This document shows positions 51,638-63,600 of a DNA stretch of 64,000 nt, piece by piece (within the stretch, counting starts at the first letter, position 1; the number at the start of each line of letters is the position of its first letter). The notes beneath the pieces are model-generated. The model ran no database searches. It saw only the letters and a program-made list of their open reading frames with translations, and was not told the origin of the DNA. The stretch spans positions 4,514,368 through 4,578,367 of the forward strand of contig NC_059481.1 in assembly GCF_018139145.2 (NCBI RefSeq). Direction: 5' to 3'. This DNA is from Gymnogyps californianus. Lineage: Eukaryota > Chordata > Aves > Accipitriformes > Cathartidae. A program made the translations under genes and the position numbers.

Positions 51638-54600
51638 AGAGATTCCCTCCACCCCCAAGAGATTTAGTTTTAAATTAGATCAAATAGGGCTCAGACTACC
51701 AAAGAACACAAACCTCTCCTTCAGAATATTATATTACTTTTTGGTGAAACTGTAATACATTAGAACTTGAAGGGCTAAAGAACAGAAACTGATCATTCAG
51801 AACTGGTGTAACCCATGGTTAATGATTATAAAACAGGAGTCAAACAAATCTGTTTTGTACACTAGGAAATAAAGCATTTGTGGGTTACTTTAAACAACAC
51901 TTCTTTTAAAAAGAGCAGTTTGAAAACACTCTTTTGTTTTGAAAAAGCCTCCTTATTTATTACAGCATATTAAGCTGTAAGTTAGCTTGACAAAATTTAC
52001 AGTTGACATCAAGAATCCTGTTGAAGAAACTGGAGGTCTAAATGCTACCAGCATTAAAATTAGTAACTCAAGTGTCTCTTTGGGAGCAGAGTGTTTTTTT
52101 TATTTATTCATTTTAAGAATTTTTCTCAGACTTAGACAAACCCTGGACTCAACTAGTTGTGATCAGTCTGTGTTCTTGTGTGTGAGAAGTTTTTCAAACT
52201 CAGTGTTAGTTTTTGGAATTAAGTTTTTTTTGTCACATTATCAATGCTTCTACTTTTGCAGTACTTGAACGTTGTATAAATGATAACTAAGAAACGTTGA
52301 TTTTAATGACTTCATTGTTATTTCGCAGGCATGTAGTTCTTGTGGTTTATATTTTTGCTGTTGAGTTCAAAAGCTGTCTACTGAAAATACTGTGTTTATG
52401 AGGGTAAAAATATTAAGCAAGCAAAACAAGAATAAAAAAAATATTTTATTGGAATACAGAAATTGAAGTCAGTATCCTAAATCCAGTTGCAAAGCACTGA
52501 AATACTAAAATGCTGTTAGATTGCTAGTGAACAATAAAAATAGTAAGACATTGAAGTAGACAGTCTTTGAAATCTATGGGACATGTATAAATACGAAATG
52601 CTCAATGCATATTGCGCTTACACTCTTCTATAGATTTCTCCTACTTGTGCCAGGGTTCTGATCCAGAACTATGATTAGGATCTGGCAATGAAGCCCTCAC
52701 TTCGTTTTTAAGTAGCTGGATATCCCAAAAGATAGTTATTCCAAAGCCATATTGCATTACTTTTTTTTTTTAGTCTTAAGTGTTGACAGAAGAGCCTGAA
52801 ATTGCAAGATGAAAGGAGAAAACGAGAAGAAATGGACTGAAAAGTTTTGTGACACATGCTGCAGCAAGATATGTGAACTAGCTTGGATCCTGTAAAAACA
52901 GTATGACTGTATCAGCATGGTGCTGTGCTTGAGCTCGTAAGCCCTTCTAAGAAGCTGTCCTAATACAAGCTTTGCTTGTATCTCAGCTTAGTCTCACATA
53001 GGCCAACACTTCTAGACCATGCAAACACTGGTCTTTGCAGCAGCTTGCCTTTGGGTACCAGTGGCATTCATTAACGGTTTTGGTTAGAATCATTTTTTGA
53101 AGAATACTAACATTTTCCATTTCTGAGCTCTAAACAATATGTCTAGTATAGGAGTTCTAGTCATTGCTTTATTCTTGGGAGAGTACTGTCAGTTGTTTTT
53201 CGGTCTATGGAATTTCTTGTTGTTATAGGAGAGATGTGGACTGTTCAGCAGTTTACATTTTTGTCAGAAAAGCTACCCCATTAGGTTAACCTTGTCTATC
53301 CTTATAAAATACCAGAATGTGAGGGCAGGGTCACCTGTTGTATAATTCAATGCAGACATAGATCATCATAATGCTGAGATATGCTTATCAATTCTGCAAC
53401 TTTTTAGTTCTTGAGATCTAAATCTTGAATTACCTTGTCTGTTAAATAAATGCTGTTCATATATACTTTTGAAATAATAACCTGGTAAACTAAAACTGTG
53501 GTTACTAATGTTCAAATACAATCCTATAGTACTTGGAAGAAGTGAATTATGGTGAGACATCTGTCATGACAAAGAAGATATGCCATGCATTGCTGCATTT
53601 ATATGCAACAGTCTTCCCCCATACATCCTCATCTGTCTGTGAGAGAGCAGTCACTAAGACAGTGCTAGGCACTTTAAATAAATTTAAAAAACAATTAATT
53701 TACTTCATGACTCTTGCAAAATTGGAACAAATTTCACTTTGTGTTCTTGCTGCAGATTACTTAGCATTTATTTTTGTGGTAGAAATCTCTTCAGGGAAGA
53801 TCTTTTTGTTAGCCTGAAATAAATGTTTTCCTAGTAGAATGACAATTTGAGACTAGAAAAATTCTCTGTGTTGTATATCAGAATTTATTGTACTCCATTT
53901 CAAAAGGGTTTGCTATTTCCATTAGAAACTCATTGCAGAATTTAACTGGGAACAAACTTCTGAGTTTTTCAGTTTAAATTCATTTGTGATTGTTTCATAC
54001 CCATTTGTTCTTATGCTCATATTCTCCTTGTGCTTACTTAACCACTCCCCCTCTTTTTTCTCTGCTGTATTTATAGACCAGATTTAATTTTATTTCATTT
54101 TTATTATGTATTTATTTATTTTGATTTGCTGTGCTGAAAAGCTATGCTCCTAGTCTTACCTTCAGGCTAGATTCTCTGTTAGGGTAGATCAGAGGAATAA
54201 TCTTTTTCTCTGCGTGATCCAGTGTCAATCTTTAATGAGTTCAGGATATAGGTGACAGAAATCCACCTGGTTAATCCAATTGATTGGCATTTTATAAAAT
54301 TGTGTAAAAGTGCTTCCCTTACGTAACCTTCCCTAACCATTCTGGAAATGCTGGTTAATGCTACTCAGGATTGTATTTTCTTTCATGATGACTCATGATC
54401 CTTCTGTGATTCACTAGATTCTTCTACTTTTGAATCTCCAAATAATAGATTCTCTACTTATGGGAGATCTTTTTATTCCATAATTGTATAAGCTTGCATG
54501 TTTTACTATTAAATTTCAAGCTATTAATGTTACTACTTCTCACCTACATATGGTTCTTCGCATGTGACATACTCATCTACAGTGATAGAGGTGCCTCTGC

Positions 54601-55819
54601 ACTTTTGTCCTCATTTTACCAACTTATTAATCAAAATATTACATTGTTGGTTTCAAGATAGAGAAGATCGCTTAAAGCTTCACTAAAAACTAACTTGATT
54701 TTTTTTTTCCTTGTTTTACCTCCAAATTTTGTCTTCCTAACATACAGTTCTTCTGTCAACTTATACCACCTTAATTTTTGGAAGTACTTTATTACAGCAT
54801 CATTTGCATAAATAATACTGTATGCTTTTGAATATACAAGATGCCCTTGTGATGACTTTTTTTTTTAAAATGGCTTACACTTTCATTTTGAGTAGTATGG
54901 TTAAGAGGTTTGTGGTGACTGAGCATTGGGGAACTACAAGGCCATATGCACATTTACCATGCTGTCCGTGCCATACACCTATGGTGCGTCATCCCAAAAG
55001 AAGGACTATGTAGAGAAAATAATCTGCTTTTCCAACACTATATTCTCCATTCTGAAAGTGATCAAAGAGGACTTGTTGCCAAGTTCAGTCTGAAAGTTGA
55101 TGCACTCAGATTAAATTTCAAAAAGGTCTGATATTCTGTAATTTATGTGTAGCTTTTCCATCTGTTGATTCATTTTAGATTTTGAATTTTAAAACAGTGA
55201 ACAAAAAATGCAATCCCATCTAATTAATTGTAAACCTTGAAACTACTTTTCACTTAAGCCAAGTTATAAGTGGTTTAATATCAAAGCATTCAAGTTTCAC
55301 ACGTGGAGTTTGTAACTGAGGTTTTAAACCACCTGTGTAGAGCTCAGACCCTACTGCGTCTCTCAAGGGAACTCTCTTTCCTTTTGTTAAGGAAAAAAAG
55401 ATCTTTCTGTTCAGTGAAATAAGTCGAACTGAGTTCAGGCAGTGCAAAAATCAGAAAAGAGATGTATTCCAGGGGCTAGTGCTAGCCAAAAAAAGCTTTG
55501 TGGTATGTGGCGAGGAATTCCATTTTAACCGTAGGATTCCCAGGAATTTTGTAGCAATTTCATCATAATGTTTCACTGAGTTTGAATCCATGTAAAAGTA
55601 TCATGATTCATAATGTGTTGGGTTTTTTCCCTAAAATTGTCAGCAAAAAAAGATCTCTCAAATTCATTAATGTCTTTGATTTGAAAGAATGTTGTAAGCC
55701 ATCACGTTGGTTTGGTAACCAGTTTGAACTTTCCTGGTAAACCAATGTTGTTGCATTATTAAGTTTTCTCTTTACCTCCATATTGTTAGTGATCCCTTCC
55801 TTAAAAATTTGTCCTGAAA

Positions 55820-55868
55820 GCTTTGAATACTTTCAAAGCATTACATTATACAATACATTAATGTAATG
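55820..55868. repeat. two adjacent AT-rich hairpins
   Basis: The first is GCTTTGA, a six-base loop and TCAAAGC (about 55820-55839). The second has perfect 10 bp arms, CATTACATTA at 55839-55848 and TAATGTAATG at 55859-55868, around a ten-base loop. They lie about 0.8 kb before HERC1 exon 2. Confidence 0.65.
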
Positions 55869-56648
55869 TAATACATAATTTTTGATACTGTAAATTTACT
55901 TGGAATAGTTGTAATCTGTATTTGACTCTGAAGAGCCTATTCACTGAGTGAATAGGACCTACATAATGTGCCACTCTAGCAGTCAAGCCATCTGTCCTTG
56001 TTTCCGTTTAACATTCTGACATGGATTTTAAGGAGATCTCTAGCTTATCTTAGAAAGGGGAAAGATTGGCTTGTGACAGCAGGACTTAAAAATGTGTTTG
56101 ACAGGTTGAGCCCTTAGTTATGGCCTGAATTAGTAGTCTCGTTTATTGTAAAATGAAGGTTTACACTGGTACTCCATTCACTTGTACGCAGTTGTGTATG
56201 ATCTTGTGCTTTTTTTGAAGTCTTTGTCCTCAGTTTTGCTGTCTGTGAAGAGAATGTTAAGTGTATTTTCATTGAAACATAGCAGAATTACATTTGCTTT
56301 GTGTGAATTTTTGTGCATATGGATTTAGAAAATGCAGACTTATACTAAAATTCTTACATCATGTTAAGGAAGTTGCACATATGCATGTACTTATTTGTTT
56401 AAAACGAAGATAAAAGTTAATCTGCAAAATGTGTTTTTTATAGTACTCCTAAACTATTCTGTTAGCATTTGATCTGAATTCCAGGTTGCAGCACTTATGT
56501 AGGTAAAATGGTGGAACTTTGGTAATTCTTGGTGATTAATCTTTTGCTACTTGCTTTTTTAAAGGATTACTAGGATTTGTCCTACTGTGAGTAATAAGTT
56601 CTGTAGATAATATTGCACACCTATTTACAGGTTTTTTTTCATCTTCAG

Positions 56649-56673
56649 GACTAATGGCAAAGGAGTAACCAAC
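56649..56673 (+). promoter_or_regulatory. HERC1: HERC1 5'UTR end with a four-codon upstream ORF
   Basis: Exon 2 starts at 56649 and contributes 25 untranslated bases. Within them ATG at 56654-56656 opens the frame M-A-K-E and stops at TAA 56666-56668, only five bases before the main ATG at 56674. The upstream ATG has a poor -3 base (C) but G at +4. The main ATG has A at -3 and G at +4, a strong context. Leaky scanning should allow main initiation, with the uORF damping it. Confidence 0.7.
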
Positions 56674-57603
56674 ATGGCAGCTATGGTCCCACCTGTGAAG
56701 CTGAAATGGCTTGAACATCTGAACAGCTCCTGGATCACAGAAGACAGTGAATCTATTGCAACAAGGGAGGGAGTTTCTATCTTGTACGCTAAGTTAGTCA
56801 GCAATAAAGAAGTAGTGCCATTGCCCCAGCAGGTTCTGTGCCTCAAAGGACCTCAGTTACCAGATTTTGAGCGGGAATCTCTATCTAGTGATGAACAGGA
56901 CCACTACTTGGATGCCCTTCTTAGCAGCCAGCTGGCACTGGCGAAGATGGTATGCTCAGACTCTCCATTTGCTGGAGCGCTTCGAAAACGTCTCCTTGTG
57001 TTGCAGCGTGTCTTCTATGCACTTTCTAATAAATATCATGATAAGGGTAAGGTGAAACAACAGCAGCATTCACCAGAAAGCAGTTCTGGATCAACAGATG
57101 TGCATTCTGTCAGTGAACGTCCTAGGTCAAGTACAGATGCGCTCATAGAAATGGGGGTTCGGACTGGATTAAGCTTGTTATTTGCACTGCTAAGACAAAG
57201 TTGGATGATGCCTGCGTCAGGACCTGGCCTCAGTCTTTGCAATGATGTTATCCATACTGCAATAGAAGTTGTGAGCTCTTTACCACCTTTATCTTTAGCA
57301 AATGAAAGCAAGATTCCACCAATGGGGTTGGACTGTTTATCACAAGTAACAACATTTCTTAAAGGAGTAACAATTCCAAACTCTGGGGCAGACACTTTAG
57401 GTCGTAGATTAGCTTCTGAATTGCTTCTTGGTTTGGCTGCCCAACGAGGTTCCTTGCGATATCTTCTTGAATGGATAGAAATGGCTTTAGGTGCTTCAGC
57501 TGTAGTAAACACCATGGAGAAAAGCAAATTGCTGCAAAGTCCAGAAGGGATGATCAGCTTTGATTGCTTTATGAGTATATTAACACAGATGCGACGATCT
57601 TTG
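56674..57603 (+). CDS. HERC1: HERC1 exon 2, first coding exon
   Basis: 930 coding bases (310 codons) run from ATG in strong Kozak context to the donor GTAGGT at 57604, in phase 0. The region is predicted helical, with conserved [20 protein letters not shown] (about residues 71-90) and a Ser-rich linker (about residues 130-152, [18 protein letters not shown]). If the intron is not removed, translation runs on for 20 codons to a stop at 57664-57666, which explains a longer continuous frame here. The long antisense frame at 57036-57677 is a shadow. Confidence 0.97.
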
Positions 57604-60600
57604 GTAGGTGTACCAGCTTTGATTTTTCTACATTGCACATGTAGCTGCATTCTTAGCTTTAAATAGTTTCTCAACACTGAATGCCAGTTTGCTGAATAGT
57701 TTGCTTAATATGTTAAAAAAGGAGGGGGGGGGGGTGTGAAATAATATTTTTTCAGTATTTCCTTTGTTACCCACCATCTCTTTCTCTCCCTCCCTGCCCA
57801 CCCATTTTCTTGTAGGTAAAGATGAAACAGAAAAGCAATCCCTGTGTTGTCTCTTTTGGTGTTATGCTCTAACTTCAGGAAAAGAATCAAGGACCTACTT
57901 GATCCACTTGCACTTTACATTTAAGTTCATAGCAAAAAAGTTAGAAAGTATGGAACTGTTTCTAAGGCTTGCTTTGCTGAATTTGCTTAAAATTCAAAGT
58001 TTTGCAATATGCCTTGTTTCCTCTTCAAAGTTATTTATATTGGATATTCCTACTCTCCAATTAACCTGGACCTTTGCTTATACATCTTTGGAGAATCAGT
58101 AAGATTTGAGATGTGTAGCATTTTTGCTACTGCTCAGAAATCAATGCAATAAGAAAATAGGCTAAATTGTTTAGAAGTACGGCACACTGCTTTGTATGTT
58201 GAGTGCTTACTTCTGGTTCTAGATGAATATTCTTTTTAAAGCTATGAAATTATTGGACAATATGCAATCAGAAGCTGTGGCAAGCTTCTGCCTCATATGC
58301 TCAGACTGAAATGGGGAACAACTTTTTCCCTGAAGTGGTCATTCTTTTCTCTCCTCTCAGGCTTGTAATGCTTGCTAATAAACAAGAATGGGGACCATGA
58401 GAAGAGCATGGCAGTGAAGGATCTGAATTGGATTGAATGTCCTGATGGGCAACTTTATTTGTTGTTCCTTTTGGACTAGATATAAAATTAGAGACCAAAA
58501 TGTGCAAGATATGTAAACACAAAAATAATGATGATTAGTCATTTTGAAATAATAATCACTTTAAACACAAATTGCATGCATTTCAGAACAAAACAATATT
58601 AGGAAAAATTAACTCTAAACCCAGATATTTTCACAAAAATGAATAAGAAAGTTTAACTAGCACTTGTCACATTTTTGTTATCCTGAAGTGTATGCAGATA
58701 TCACAGCTCAGGGGAGAAAGGTACTTTACTTATGCTTATAGAAAGAGCTTTTAATTTTGCTTAACTGTAAGAACAAATCCCTAATGTATTTTGTACAGGT
58801 GCACTGTTGCTGTATGGAAGTATTTTTCTCATAATAACAACATTTAACAATTGTAGGGATCATCTGCTGATCGAAGTCAATGGAGAGAGCCAACTAGAAC
58901 ATCTGATGGCTTATGTTCTCTTTACGAGGCAGCTCTGTGTTTATTTGAAGAGGTATGTCTTGAAACGAACCTTGACTTTAAGGTAATTGTAGTTTACTTC
59001 CCCCTCATGCACCTGATTGGTGTGTGCATGTGGTATGGTCCAGTCTGCTGAGTTATTCTGGAGTAGAAGAGGAGGGCAAAAAAAGGTGAAAAACTAAGAT
59101 GCAGAGAAACAAAGTAATTTGGGCAAGCTAATGATATGGTGATGGATGATTTGTGTTTTAGGAAGAGAATCATATTGAGGGGAAATTAGAGTTGCATTAA
59201 ACATTGTGACTATATGGAAAGAAATGAAAATGCTACTGAGTAATAAATCTCTCATTTTAATAGGTTTGTCGAATGGCATCAGACTATTCGAGAACATGTG
59301 CCAGCCCTGACAGCATTCAAACGGGTGATGCTCCCATTGTTTCTGAGACCTGTGAAGTGTATGTTTGGGGTAGCAACAGCAGTCATCAACTGGTCGAAGG
59401 AACTCAAGAGAAAATACTTCAACCCAAGCTGGCTCCAAGTTTTTCTGATGCACAGACAGTGAGTGATATTTATAGTGGTACATTATGTAACATTTAACAG
59501 CTTCATATAGTATGAAATTGGAAAATAGTGCTTTATTTCTGAGTGTCAAGTTGTAATGAAGGTATGGTGCTCAGAACTAATCACACAAGTTATTTTACTG
59601 AAAGTATCTCACTACTTTTATTGACGCCTGGAAAAAACATTCTGTTTTGTTTTTAATGACACACACAGATCAATATCCCTGTAACAAGAACGATTGAATT
59701 ATCTAACTTGCTATGAAATGTATTTGCAGACACAAATTTGCTTGCCTGTAGGTTTGGGTTTTTTTAACGTTGTTTAAAAGGTATCTTAACTACTCAATCT
59801 TCTTTTCCATTGGTGGTTTTCACACCAAGGTTGCCTAGTTTAAAAGTCCAAACCAGGCTAACTGCTGGCACAGCAACCTTAATTAGCTTTCTGAAAATCA
59901 ATATACAGTATGCTCTTTCTGCTGTCAGTCACAGATTCTGCAGTTGCAACTGAGCACTTCTATTGATGCATGACACAGAATATAATAGTTTGCTTTTCTG
60001 TTACTATATTGGCTTTGCAGTGTTGACTTAAGTAAAAGCATTTTTTTGGTCACTAGACAGTTTAGGTACATTTTCTGAAATTGTTTCTATTGACATTACC
60101 GATATATTTTACATGCCAATGGACTGCAGGACTAGGTATCGTAAAGCAAGTTTATGCATTCAAAAAACTTTGTTTAAACAAAACATTAAAACACAAGAGT
60201 GGAATGAGTGATCTGAATGAATGGGTTACTCTTTAAATAGTACTGTGTACACCAATACAGCATATTTATGTGATTTCCCACTGGGATAAAGAATTTTTTC
60301 TTTAACCTTCCTTGACTATCTTTGTAGGATTTGTCTATATGAAGAAGCTAATTCACAGTAAATAGGGCTGTCACTGTGCAGTCCACCACCTGCTTTGTGC
60401 TGTTTTATGATGTGGACACGCAGTGCCTTTATGCTTCAGATTTGAACCTGCTTTGCACTTACGGTGTGTTAAGATTCCTATAGGAAATTATTGCAGGGTT
60501 AGTTGGTTTGGTATTAGGTCATTCTTCAGTTGTGCGCTGACTTTCCGATAGAGGCAAGTTCTTACTTTCTTAAAAACTTTTAGTCTTATTTCTTTGGTGT

Positions 60601-63600
60601 TTATGTAATTAAAATGCATAGTCTCAAGTGGTAGTGGATTTTTAGCATTTGGCGTATTTCTGTAATGTTACCACTTGGTACTGGTTAAAATTAAGCAAAA
60701 CCTACAGTGCTCTATCAAGCTGTTACTTTGTCTTTTTAATCTTAAGAAATTAAGATACCTTCAAAGACTGTCCATTTCCATCCGTGAGTCTTAGAGATCT
60801 GAAAGCAGCCTGAGTTCTGTAGTCTGTAGAAGAGATGCAGATGAATAAAATAGATAAATCACTGTTTACATCCTTTACCTCAAGAAAATAGATTTACTCA
60901 TAAAATATTTTTCAAGAGTTTGAATTTTACTGCTTGCAGAAGTCCAAATTCTCCTTAATTTTTACATTATGTTATATGAAAGGGTTATGTAAAGAAACCT
61001 GACAGTCCGTTTAAAAATACAGACTTCTAGACCTATATGTGAATTTTACATTTATCTAATCTTTCTTTTTTACTATTTTAACCTTTTTGTTTATAGATTG
61101 AAGCTGGACAATATTGTACATTTGTTATTTCTACGGATGGTTCTGTTAGAGCCTGTGGTAAAGGCAGCTATGGGAGACTAGGACTGGGTGACTCCAATAA
61201 TCAGTCCACACTGAAAAAATTGACTTTTGAGCCTCATAGGTCTATTAAAAAAGTGTCATCTTCAAAAGGATCTGATGGTCACACTTTAGCATTTACAACA
61301 GAAGGGGAAGTCTTCAGCTGGGGTGACGGTGACTATGGAAAACTGGGACATGGAAATAGTTCAACTCAGAAATATCCCAAACTTATTCAGGGTCCTCTGC
61401 AAGGAAAGGTATGTTTTGTATAGTAGAACACCTGTTTTTGTTCTGTTCAGTTGTGGTATTGTGTAAAATTTGAAATATATAAAATCTTAAGAAAAAGTTC
61501 TGTGTTTTTTCTAAACTTCTCTTTGAAGCCAGGTCTGCTTTCAGCAAAGCACTAAAACTAATAGCTGCCTCTAGGCATGTTATTTGGATAATGGCATTGT
61601 CAGTAAACCTTCTCATAGTCTTAAGAGTAAAACTTGCTCATGTGCTTTTGCTGAACTGTGGTGACATTCCAGGAGATGGTTGCTTTTGTTAGCTGTAACG
61701 TTAGGACTTTTGTATGCAACTTTTTGGTGGCTTCATTTGAAAAGTGGCTTTGTATTGTCCTATAAGGCCTTCTCTTCCCTATCTGTCTATGTTTTGGCCA
61801 GTGTTTTAAACATCCACTGATGCTTCTTTTTGCTGCTGTAGACTAGGATATCATTATGTTAAATTTGCTTGATAAATAAATCATGACAAGTTTTATATAT
61901 CAACTTGTCTCTTTGTGTCCTGATTTCCACTTATCAAATACTAAATAGAAAAGATTGCAAAGATTAATTTATGTGTGTACTTGCTCCACACGAGTGAGCA
62001 AGTCTATTTATGTAGACTGCTTCTGAAACTTGACTTTCATAAGCTTTCAAACTTCCTATTCAATTTGTCTAAAAACTTGAATTTAATTTTTGCATGTAAT
62101 GCAGGTTGTTGTATGTGTATCAGCTGGATACAGACATAGCGCTGCTGTTACAGAAGATGGAGAGCTATATACATGGGGAGAAGGAGACTTCGGAAGATTG
62201 GGTAATTTTAAAATTTCATGAGATGCTTTTGGAAGAATTCCTGTGTCTAGTAATGATACTATACACGTATTTGCCTTGTTCTGTTATTGTCCCCTCTAAA
62301 TACACATACACATGCACGCATGTACACAAGTGTGTGTATATAGGTGACTGTGTTAAAACTAGTGCAGAGACTCTTAAAAGATTTTAATGCAGTTAATTTT
62401 ACAAAGATTCTATTTTTTTAAATTTTTCTTTTCAGGAAAAGTTGCCTTTATTCATTCGTAAGACTGTATATGATTGCCACTGCCACTTAAATGTAAACAG
62501 TAGACATTTAAAATAAACTGGAGTTCTAGATAAACATGACCTAGTGATGGTAGATGGTTCTTTGAACAGTCATGAATAATAATATCAAGAGTCCGATTCT
62601 AATGTGATACTAATAAGGATACTTGACATTGTTTGCCAGAATAGCTTGATGTCCTTTTATTTTAATACGTCTAAAAAGTTAAATTTAACTGAAGCGAAAA
62701 ACATAGTATTTCTATTTGCTTTTAAAGTTCACTTGTCTCTTTCATCATCTTTGCTGTACAGCTGGTATGCCTAGTATAAAACCATCCTTCTCAAGCAGGT
62801 TCAGTTGAACCAACAGATTTTGCAGATAAAATTGCTTCAAGTTGGGCTTTAGTTCCTTTCTGCTATCTTTGCTTTGAATGTCATGATCGCCAAGTAGAGG
62901 GGTGAAAGCAAGTAATTGACGGGGCAGAAGATGAGGACAGTGTTTTACAACTTAAACTGTCACAGTTTTTCAAGGTAATCAGTAGAAGTGCTGAGCCTAT
63001 CCCTGCTATTAAGAAAAGAACACTGGTTTAGAGGTTTAACCTACAATTTTGGGGGGAATTGTGGAAACGTTCTCATTGAGTTTTAGGTTAACGTGGTGTT
63101 TTTATGTGCTTTGGGGAGCTTGGAGTGTGCAATGGTGAGTTCCAGTACGCAGCTAAAAAGTGGCATTTAATTAGGTCATAGTAACTTGTTCACATTTAAG
63201 CAGTTATGGATACCATGTAGTATTCTTTTCCCTGTTCCCCCCTTTTTCTTCCATATCTGCAGAATTTCTGTAGTTTATTAGACATGTAACTCGTGCTTAT
63301 TATGAAGTAGGGGATACTGTAATGTATTTGGCTTCTGCAGAAAGGACCAGTTAGAAGTGTGACTGTCTAAAACTTAACTAGTTTGCTGGTTTTATTTGTC
63401 TGTGCAGTATGTATTGTATGTTTGTATTGACAGTAGTATGAGTGTGCCCTTATTTTAGCTTCCTCATGCTGTTCAGGCTACCTGCTGCCCAGTATTAGGA
63501 AGTATAGCTACCTAATCAACTAGTATTAAAGGTAATTGTACTAGTAATTATTTTTATTTCTTTTAAACTAGGTAAAAATAGTTCTATGATTTAGTGGCAG

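Larger units (their letters stand above)
36166..56648 (+). other. HERC1: HERC1 intron 1 (20.5 kb)
   Basis: The intron runs from GTGAGC to the acceptor TTTCATCTTCAG ending at 56648. It holds a G16 run at 36314-36329, a TA-rich palindrome at 37281-37320, a CR1 3' end (39688-40040, minus), homopolymers (A17 at 39034-39050, A20 at 45164-45183), a solo LTR (50039-50630, minus), a CTCF-like motif (51624-51637) and AT-rich hairpins near 55820-55870. I see no coding exon inside. Frames such as 42727-42933 and 53533-53817 lack splice borders and homology that I recognise. Confidence 0.75.

Noticed and set aside
53533..53817. 94-codon frame in HERC1 intron 1
   Set aside because: It is AT-rich with chance-like composition, and there is no initiation or splice context.
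57604..57666. Extension of HERC1 exon 2 to a stop at 57666 as a short natural protein
   Set aside because: A good GTAGGT donor ends the exon and the next exon continues the known protein in phase. The extension is intron read-through, though intron retention cannot be excluded.
57036..57677. 213-codon minus-strand frame opposite HERC1 exon 2
   Set aside because: It is a shadow of a conserved coding exon with no independent support.
62106..62387. 93-codon frame starting in HERC1 exon 6
   Set aside because: It is in a different reading frame from HERC1 and mostly intron.
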